This document shows, one piece after another, positions 58,483 through 64,000 of a stretch of 64,000 nt of DNA. Every line of letters starts with the position of its first letter. The first letter of the stretch is position 1. Source of the DNA: Mycobacterium sp. 155. GTDB lineage: Bacteria > Actinomycetota > Actinomycetes > Mycobacteriales > Mycobacteriaceae. Under the pieces are notes generated by a model. That model saw only the letters and a program-made list of their open reading frames with translations, had not been told where the DNA came from and ran no database searches. A program made the translations under genes and the position numbers. The stretch spans positions 2,561,020-2,625,019 of the forward strand of contig NZ_KB892705.1 in the NCBI RefSeq assembly GCF_000373905.1. Direction: 5' to 3'.

Positions 58483-58735
58483 GACCGTGACAGCTGACGA
58501 GGTCCAGGCCGACGAAGCGAAGGCCGACCACGAGGCTCACATCAAAGTCCTCACCGGCAATCCGACCGACGAGGACATGGCCGTGCTGATGGCCGTGCTG
58601 GGCGCCACCGCCGGCGGCGTCGAACGGGTCCGCCGCGATCGCAACCTGTGGGGACATCCGGCGGACAAGCTGCGCTACTCGATCTTCAGCTGGCAGCGGG
58701 TGACGTTGTTGGAGCGGACCCACATTCGGCGGTAA
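58385..58735 (+). CDS. accE5: Acyl-CoA carboxylase epsilon subunit
   Basis: The small subunit that stabilises the AccA3-AccD5 complex in actinobacteria. It is 116 residues. The conserved C-terminal half has [20 protein letters not shown] (about 51-70) and WGHPADKLR, then WQRVT. The N-terminus is unusual: three exact copies of a nine-residue unit SGANDSTAV and part of a fourth, encoded by 27-bp tandem repeats. GTG 58385 overlaps accD5, but each repeat begins with GTG, so the true start could be any repeat. Confidence 0.92.
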   Translation: MSGANDSTAVSGANDSTAVSGANDSTAVSGANETVTADEVQADEAKADHEAHIKVLTGNPTDEDMAVLMAVLGATAGGVERVRRDRNLWGHPADKLRYSIFSWQRVTLLERTHIRR

Positions 58736-59069
58736 TAAGGCGCTGCGCAAAAAAGGAGAAGAAGCGGTACCTGGCGCGCATCGTCCTGGTTCTGCGTCGT
58801 CGGGCCGCCTCGGTGACCTGACCACCGCCGGCATCGAGCCACATCTGAGGCTGGAACCCGATGCGCGAAATGTCGCCGTCTGATCTGCAATGCGAACGGT
58901 CTCCATCGGCCGGTCCGGACGGGACGCCGACGTCATCGGCCCCTCAAAGGCGCCAGCCGCATCAAACACACCGCGGTCGAGTCACTACTCTCCGCGCAAG
59001 CGGATCATCACTCCCCAAGAACTTCGAGGTTTGATTGCGGCGCCTCATAGGGGTTCACGATGCGTCCGG
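58736..59069 (+). pseudogene. Decayed 5' fragment of maf behind accE5, then non-coding
   Basis: From about 58740 to 58860 the DNA resembles the start of maf (61045-61165), including an identical 22-bp stretch at 58794-58815 and 61093-61114 and the same order of short matches around it. A ribosome-site-like AAAAAAGGAGAAG is kept, but the start codon is lost and a stop interrupts. The rest of the interval (58861-59069) has no gene I can support. Confidence 0.7.
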
Positions 59070-60620
59070 TCAATAGGCGCCAGACCCCAGCCATACGGCC
59101 CGTACGGTTTTGACCGCGATGGCCAGGTCGGTGAGCATCGACCAGTTTTCGACGTATGAGAGGTCCAGTCGCACTGACTCTTCCCAGGTTAGGTCGGAGC
59201 GCCCACTCACCTGCCACGAACCCGTAATCCCCGGCCGCACCAACAACCGGCGCCGAACCTGAGAGTTGTAGGAGGCCACCTCGTTTGGCAGTGGCGGTCG
59301 CGGACCGACCACACTCATCGCACCGCTCAGCACGTTGAAGAATTGGGGCAGTTCGTCGATGCTGCACCGACGAAGGATGCGCCCTACTGGCGTGATCCGT
59401 GGATCTCGCCGGATCTTGAACAGCACACCACCGCCCTCGTCGAGGTGGGCCACGTCAGACAGTCGGCGATCCGCGTCGACGACCATACTGCGGAACTTGA
59501 TCATCTGAAATGGCTTGCCGTCCAATCCGATTCGCTCCGAAAGATAGAGCACTGGTCCGCGGCTCGACAGTTTGATGGCCAGTGCCGCAGCGACCAGGAT
59601 CGGGGAGACCAAGATGAGGGCCAGAATCGAGAAGCAGATATCGAAGACGCGCTTCTGGAAGCACTTGGCGTCGTCGTAGCGAGGCTTGTCGACGTGGATC
59701 AGAGGCTGTCCGCCTACCAGGCGCACGGTCAGCCGCGGACCGGCTACGTCGACCATGCCGGGTGAAACCACCAGATCGACATCCAGCTTCTCCAATTGCC
59801 ACGACAGGTCGCGGATGGCGTCCGGGCGCAGGTACCCCGAAGTGAGCACCACGGTGTCGGCTCCTGATTCCGCTACTACGGCGGCAAGGTCCCCGTCGTT
59901 GGGGAAGACCGGCACATGCCCCAGTCCAGGAATGTTTATATGGTCACGACTGAACAGTCCGGGGGCGCACACGCCGATCACCCGGTATCCCTCAGCGGGA
60001 CGCTTCGCCAGCGCCTCGGCCAACTCCTCAACCGAATCCGGCCGGCCAACCGCGAGGACGGTGTTCATGAACGCGCCGTCGACCCGGCGGTGTGCGACAT
60101 ATCGACGCCACAGCCAGCGATTGAGAGTCAGCATCATCAGCCCCGCCGGGAGCGCAATCGCGAGGTAGCCACGTGCAATGTCAAGCCGGAAGAGCGTGGA
60201 AGCCACAGCGACGGCTCCGAACACAGACAACGTCGCAGCCCAGACCCGTCGATACTCTTCGAGCCCACTCCCGATCACACGATGAGAGCGAGTCTGGTAG
60301 ATGGCCATCGCAGCCAACCACGCCGCGGCTAAGGCCAGGGACACGATCGAATAGCCCACCGAGTTGTAGCCCGCGAGGCTTTCACCGTGCAGACTTCCGA
60401 ACCTCAGGGATTGAGCACCAGCGATCACCAAGGTGACGACGAAGGCGTCGGAGATCCAGAGCAATTGAAGGTAACCGCGCTGCCACGCCCGAAGCCTGCG
60501 CGGCACCGGCATTGCGACAACCTCTGTCACATGCCGAGCGTCGGATATGGCCCTACTCACTTCAAGCTCCCCGATCCGTTCGTCAGCGCAGTTACAGCTA
60601 ATAAGTAGCACCTTCCCCAT
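59070..60620 (-). CDS. Polyprenyl-phosphate sugar transferase (EPS priming enzyme) 2
   Basis: A paralog of 50351-51838 with 516 residues and the same plan: four N-terminal TM helices, a middle Rossmann-like domain, a membrane hairpin and the catalytic Bac_transf domain with KFRSMVVDADRR, PVGRILRRCSIDELPQ, VGPRPPLP and WQVSGRSD. The C-terminal 200 residues are very similar to copy 1; the N-terminal 50 differ. It is alone in its transcript, wedged between accE5 and maf, where no EPS gene is expected. It may prime with a different sugar or be a backup. Confidence 0.9.
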   Translation of the reverse strand: MGKVLLISCNCADERIGELEVSRAISDARHVTEVVAMPVPRRLRAWQRGYLQLLWISDAFVVTLVIAGAQSLRFGSLHGESLAGYNSVGYSIVSLALAAAWLAAMAIYQTRSHRVIGSGLEEYRRVWAATLSVFGAVAVASTLFRLDIARGYLAIALPAGLMMLTLNRWLWRRYVAHRRVDGAFMNTVLAVGRPDSVEELAEALAKRPAEGYRVIGVCAPGLFSRDHINIPGLGHVPVFPNDGDLAAVVAESGADTVVLTSGYLRPDAIRDLSWQLEKLDVDLVVSPGMVDVAGPRLTVRLVGGQPLIHVDKPRYDDAKCFQKRVFDICFSILALILVSPILVAAALAIKLSSRGPVLYLSERIGLDGKPFQMIKFRSMVVDADRRLSDVAHLDEGGGVLFKIRRDPRITPVGRILRRCSIDELPQFFNVLSGAMSVVGPRPPLPNEVASYNSQVRRRLLVRPGITGSWQVSGRSDLTWEESVRLDLSYVENWSMLTDLAIAVKTVRAVWLGSGAY

Positions 60621-61068
60621 CGTTGGTCAGTGATGGGGCCTCCACGGTGATGAAGCTTACGCTAGTACACGATCGACACGTTGCCAAACATAATTTGATG
60701 TGGCTAGTTTTGTAGCATTACACCAGCTAGATCCCAATATTTGATCCCAGGATCCGACACGCTGTGATGTTGCTTAAGTGGCGACCGGCTAGGCAGCGCC
60801 AGTTGATGGCCCTTTTTGCATCGCCGCTTAAACTAGTCTTAGGTATGCAGTTTCAGCACTCTTACAGCATGTTGCTGAAACAGCCCAGCATCATTCCGCC
60901 GAGGTGGGCCCGCTCATCGCCTTCAAAAGTTTGCTTGCCGGACCACGCACTGCGGCTTTCCAGACGCGATCAGGGCCGCTCACCACACCGACGGCGAACA
61001 GACCGCGAAGGCTCGATAGCCTCGTCACCCATGACGAGCGCTTGCGCGAAGAAGAAGAAACGGCGCTG
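60621..61068. promoter_or_regulatory. 448-bp intergenic region with recycled accD5 leader in front of maf
   Basis: No gene supported. The left part is AT-richer and probably holds the promoter of the sugar transferase. GTTTCAGCA (60850-60858) and TGCTGAAAC (60873-60881) form a 9-bp inverted repeat. At 61014-61040 the sequence CGATAGCCTCGTCACCCATG and the following ACGAGCG match the accD5 start region (56734-56760) with two mismatches, so maf may now be driven by a copy of the accD5 leader. Confidence 0.55.
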
Positions 61069-61704
61069 ATGACGCGCGTCGTCCTGGGTTCCGCGTCGTC
61101 GGGCCGCCTCGGTGTACTGCGCCACGCGGGCATCGACCCCGCGGTGGTGGTTTCGGGCGTTGACGAGGACGCGCTCATCGCCGGGTTGGGCGATGCCCCA
61201 CCCGATCACGTGGTCAGCGAGCTGGCGGTGGCCAAGGCCGACGACGTCGTGACTCGGCTGCCCGCCGAGATCGCCTCCAACTGTGTGGTGATCGGTTGCG
61301 ATTCCATGCTTTTCCTGGACGGTCGGCTATGCGGGAAGCCCGGCACAGCCGACGTGGCACGCGAACAGTGGCACGCCATGTCCGGCCAGGCGGGCCGGCT
61401 GTACACCGGACACGCAGTGATCACCGTGCGCGATGGATCCATCGGCCACCGTATTGTCGAAACATCCGCCACCACAGTGCATTTCGCGACACCCACGGAA
61501 GAAGACCTCGACGCTTATCTGGGCACCGGTGAACCTCTCGGCGTTGCAGGCGGATTCACGCTCGATGGGCTCGGCGGCTGGTTCGTAGACCGCATCGACG
61601 GCGACCCGTCGAACGTGATCGGCTTGAGTCTGCCGCTGCTGCGCCGCATGCTGGCCACGGCCGGGCTCTCCATCGCGGATCTCTGGCAAGAATCTGCGCG
61701 ATGA
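61069..61704 (+). CDS. maf: Maf-like nucleotide pyrophosphatase
   Basis: A house-cleaning pyrophosphatase of 211 residues that hydrolyses modified nucleoside triphosphates and is linked to septum control. It begins [12 protein letters not shown] (residues 3-14, the Maf signature with S-A-S-x-x-R), with [15 protein letters not shown] (about 81-95) and [13 protein letters not shown] (about 167-179) following. ATG 61069 is the conserved start. It has been separated from accE5 by the sugar transferase gene. Confidence 0.93.
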   Translation: MTRVVLGSASSGRLGVLRHAGIDPAVVVSGVDEDALIAGLGDAPPDHVVSELAVAKADDVVTRLPAEIASNCVVIGCDSMLFLDGRLCGKPGTADVAREQWHAMSGQAGRLYTGHAVITVRDGSIGHRIVETSATTVHFATPTEEDLDAYLGTGEPLGVAGGFTLDGLGGWFVDRIDGDPSNVIGLSLPLLRRMLATAGLSIADLWQESAR

Positions 61705-61734
61705 GTTAACGCCCGAGCGCACATCGACACGCGG

Positions 61735-62844
61735 TCATGCGGTGCGCACGTCTCGGGGCAGAAGTAATTGGCGGACGGCTGCGACATGTTGCCGCGCGAT
61801 GCTTGGACGCTCGGCACGGCGCACCAACTCCATGTCGACCCGCTCGGCTACATCCATGCCCAGCAGGTTGTCGTCGGCGTTCAGTTTCCGCACCCACGCG
61901 TCCGGCGCGGTCAGCGTCCGGTCCCATTCGTCGATGTCGCGCCAGTCGGCGATGCTCAACTCTGCGGCAGTCTGTCGAAGCACGTCGCCCAACGCACCCT
62001 CGAGCAGCCGGCGGACCGAGTCGGCTCCACGGCGCGGGTTGGTGATGAGCCACGAATGGCAGGCGCCACGCACCCGGTACAACGTCGCGTTCGCGTCATT
62101 CGCGACCTCGCAAGCGCTTTCGAACGGCACGATGGCATCGCTTTCGCCATGGAGCACCATTGTCGGAATATGCCGTTCTCGCATGACCCGCAGCAGCGGA
62201 GTGCATTCCCTCGACTGCAGGATCGCTCGTGCCGCACCGGTGAATCCCGTCGGGGGCAGGAATCGGCCCATCGCGACAGCGCTCAACATGCGTAGGTATC
62301 TGCTTGCGGACGCGAGCTGCATTCGAAACGGGTCCCGGTACATGTCACTCACCGCTGCGAAGATGGCGCGCAATATCTGACGGGGCGAATGCGCCACGGT
62401 GGCCACGGCGGCGTCGAACGACGTGCCCGCGGCGGCGTCGAACAGGATGGCCGCTATCACCCGCTCGGGTGCGGTGGCGGCAAGGTGGATTGTCATTCGC
62501 CCACCCATCGAATGTCCCGCGAAGACAGCCCGATTGATCCCGAGCGCATCCAGGCTTCGAATCACGAGATCGGCTCGGTCGCTGAGTTCCCCTGCGTCAC
62601 AAGGTAGATCGTGCGTGTCGCCGTGGCCGGCAGTGTCGACGGCCACGACCAGGAACCCCAGGCCGGCGACTCGGCTGAGCAGGCGTACGTATGCGCGACG
62701 ACTCAGTCCCAAACCGTGCAGAAAGACCAACGGAACACCTCGGCCACCGATGGAGACACCGACCTGATGCCCGTCGTCGAGCCGGATGACATGGTGGGAC
62801 AGCCGAACCCTGGCTCCTGCTCGACCGGATGTCGCCGCTTTCAT
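61735..62844 (-). CDS. Alpha/beta hydrolase
   Basis: A hydrolase of 369 residues. It has oxyanion HGLGLS (about residue 43), the nucleophile elbow GHSMGG (about 110-115; Ser), catalytic Asp in HGESDAIVPF (about 235-244) and His near CHSWLI (about 263). The C-terminal 90 residues extend beyond the usual fold and are unassigned. ATG 62844 has GAGGAG nine bases upstream. It converges on maf with a 30-bp gap and is not present at this place in M. tuberculosis. Substrate unknown. Confidence 0.86.
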   Translation of the reverse strand: MKAATSGRAGARVRLSHHVIRLDDGHQVGVSIGGRGVPLVFLHGLGLSRRAYVRLLSRVAGLGFLVVAVDTAGHGDTHDLPCDAGELSDRADLVIRSLDALGINRAVFAGHSMGGRMTIHLAATAPERVIAAILFDAAAGTSFDAAVATVAHSPRQILRAIFAAVSDMYRDPFRMQLASASRYLRMLSAVAMGRFLPPTGFTGAARAILQSRECTPLLRVMRERHIPTMVLHGESDAIVPFESACEVANDANATLYRVRGACHSWLITNPRRGADSVRRLLEGALGDVLRQTAAELSIADWRDIDEWDRTLTAPDAWVRKLNADDNLLGMDVAERVDMELVRRAERPSIARQHVAAVRQLLLPRDVRTA

Positions 62845-63068
62845 CGGGCATCGCTCCTCTTTTGGCGATCTGGATACCCCCGCCGGCGTCAGCCAAACTC
62901 CGCCCGGACGATGCGGCAGGCCGACCAAGGACTTCCTGAATCGGATGGGCGCTCTGTCCATGGACGGGACAGCCGACCGACTGCCATTGCACGACAACAG
63001 AATTCACCATCTCGGCGGCCACTTCGACTCAGGCGGCACAGGGCCGGGCCGGCCGTCACCACTCTACG

Positions 63069-63407
63069 GTGACCAAATTGCAACCTTTTTCCGTGACGGC
63101 ACGCCGCGCCGATGACTCCGATATGCGCTCCGACGGGTCGACACTGGGCCGCATGCCAGTCGAAGAAACGATGTGGGACGTACGCATAACACGCGACATC
63201 GAGACCTATGATCTGGAGCGGCTGCGCGCCGCATTCGCCGACGTCATCGCCAAGCAGCTCGCACCGGGCAAGCGCCTGCTGCGGGTCGTTACATGGTGCC
63301 AGGACGGCGGGTCACTGTTTCGTACGCGGTCCTCTCAGATGAAAAGCCGTACCGGCCAGGCCATGCGCCGCTACGCCGTCGCCTACGAGGTCGTGTACAC
63401 CGCCTGA
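63069..63407 (+). CDS. Small hypothetical protein
   Basis: An open frame of 112 codons, starting GTG 63069 or more likely ATG 63123 or 63153 ([12 protein letters not shown]). The C-terminal 80 residues look protein-like, with alternating helix pattern [20 protein letters not shown] and a basic stretch near the end ([19 protein letters not shown]). I recognise no family. It lies between the hydrolase and sseA on the sseA strand. Confidence 0.5.
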   Translation: MTKLQPFSVTARRADDSDMRSDGSTLGRMPVEETMWDVRITRDIETYDLERLRAAFADVIAKQLAPGKRLLRVVTWCQDGGSLFRTRSSQMKSRTGQAMRRYAVAYEVVYTA

Positions 63408-63462
63408 CAGCGGACTCCTACCGCCGAACAGCGCTTTCCCGCTCAGCGGTACGCTCGTGGTC

Positions 63463-64000
63463 GTGCCGCTGCCTGCAGATCCCAGCCCCACACTGACCGA
63501 ATACGCCCATCCCGAACGCCTGGTCACTGCCGACTGGCTGGCCAGCAACCTCGGCAGGCCCGGACTGTCCATCGTCGAGTCCAATGAGGACGTGCTGCTC
63601 TACGACACCGGCCACATCCCCGGCGCGGTGAAGATCGACTGGCACACCGACCTCAACGATCCTCATGTCCGCGACTACATCACCGGCGAGCAGTTCGCCG
63701 AGTTGATGGATCGTAAGGGCATCGCCCGGGACGACACCGTGGTGATTTACGGCGACAAGAGCAACTGGTGGGCCGCCTACGCGCTATGGGTGTTCACGTT
63801 GTTCGGCCACCCCGATGTGCGGTTGCTCGACGGTGGCCGCGACCTGTGGGTGTCCAACGGCCGCGACACGACCCTTGACGTGCCGTCCCGGCAGACCTCG
63901 GGTTACCCCGTCGTCGAGCGCGACGACGCCCCGATCCGGGCATACAAACAGGACGTCCTCGACATCCTCGGCAAGCAGCCGCTGATCGATGTGCGATCGC
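63463..64000 (+). CDS. sseA: Thiosulfate sulfurtransferase SseA (3' end beyond window)
   Basis: A rhodanese of the two-domain type; the first 179 residues are visible. The N-terminal, inactive rhodanese domain shows [20 protein letters not shown] (about 38-57), DWHTDLND and [14 protein letters not shown] (about 102-115). The active-site Cys loop (CRxG) lies in the second domain, outside the window. GTG 63463 gives the conserved [10 protein letters not shown] beginning. Confidence 0.93.
   Translation, partial: MPLPADPSPTLTEYAHPERLVTADWLASNLGRPGLSIVESNEDVLLYDTGHIPGAVKIDWHTDLNDPHVRDYITGEQFAELMDRKGIARDDTVVIYGDKSNWWAAYALWVFTLFGHPDVRLLDGGRDLWVSNGRDTTLDVPSRQTSGYPVVERDDAPIRAYKQDVLDILGKQPLIDVRS

Overview
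The window is high-GC actinobacterial DNA and almost certainly comes from a rapidly growing Mycobacterium (Mycolicibacterium). The backbone from about 7.6 to 31.8 kb, together with accD5, accE5, maf and sseA at the right end, follows the M. tuberculosis Rv3248c-Rv3283 gene order (from memory of that genome). It carries the mycobacterial cell-envelope mannose/rhamnose genes, the F420 genes fbiA-fbiB, and a whiB2 of the long 129-residue M. smegmatis WhmD type.

Layout. (1) 1-7.5 kb: a metal/copper-flavoured accessory block, with the C-terminal half of a P-type metal ATPase, a fused CopD/CtaG-like membrane protein, a PepSY protein, a Met-rich DUF5134 membrane protein, a zf-HC2 anti-sigma-like protein and a secreted S15/CocE hydrolase. 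(2) 7.6-18.3 kb: sahH, an AlkX-type TetR regulator whose usual alkB-rubA-rubB partners are absent, an amino-acid permease, an FAD oxidoreductase, the manA-tobH-manB operon, DUF3499, a zincin-like protein and whiB2. (3) 18.5-31.8 kb: fbiA-fbiB-nudix, the rmlD-wbbL-manC operon (rhamnosyl linker and GDP-mannose supply), an LCP ligase, fadE25, purK-purE, a GtrA protein, a PH-domain protein and birA. (4) 32-56.4 kb: an approximately 24 kb block between birA and accD5, where I expect these genes to be adjacent. (5) 56.7-64 kb: accD5-accE5, a second priming sugar transferase, maf, an alpha/beta hydrolase, a small ORF and the start of sseA.

The most interesting part is block 4 plus the extra sugar transferase at 59.1-60.6 kb. 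It reads as a complete Wzx/Wzy-type exopolysaccharide (EPS) locus: UDP-sugar epimerase, two polyprenyl-phosphate sugar transferases (priming), three glycosyltransferase genes (one encoding two GT-B enzymes in one chain), two Wzx-like flippases, a Wzz-like co-polymerase, an O-antigen ligase/polymerase with an extra Wzz-like C-terminal domain, a polysaccharide deacetylase, a FemAB/GNAT transferase, two nearly identical secreted proteins of unknown function, and a three-gene branched-deoxysugar set. I know of no well-described mycobacterial system of this kind.

The block also carries scars of assembly: a truncated relic of a third sugar transferase, degenerate IS21-family istA/istB remnants, a decayed 5-prime fragment of maf left behind accE5, and a copy of the accD5 leader placed directly in front of intact maf. 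I see no tRNA, rRNA or CRISPR array.
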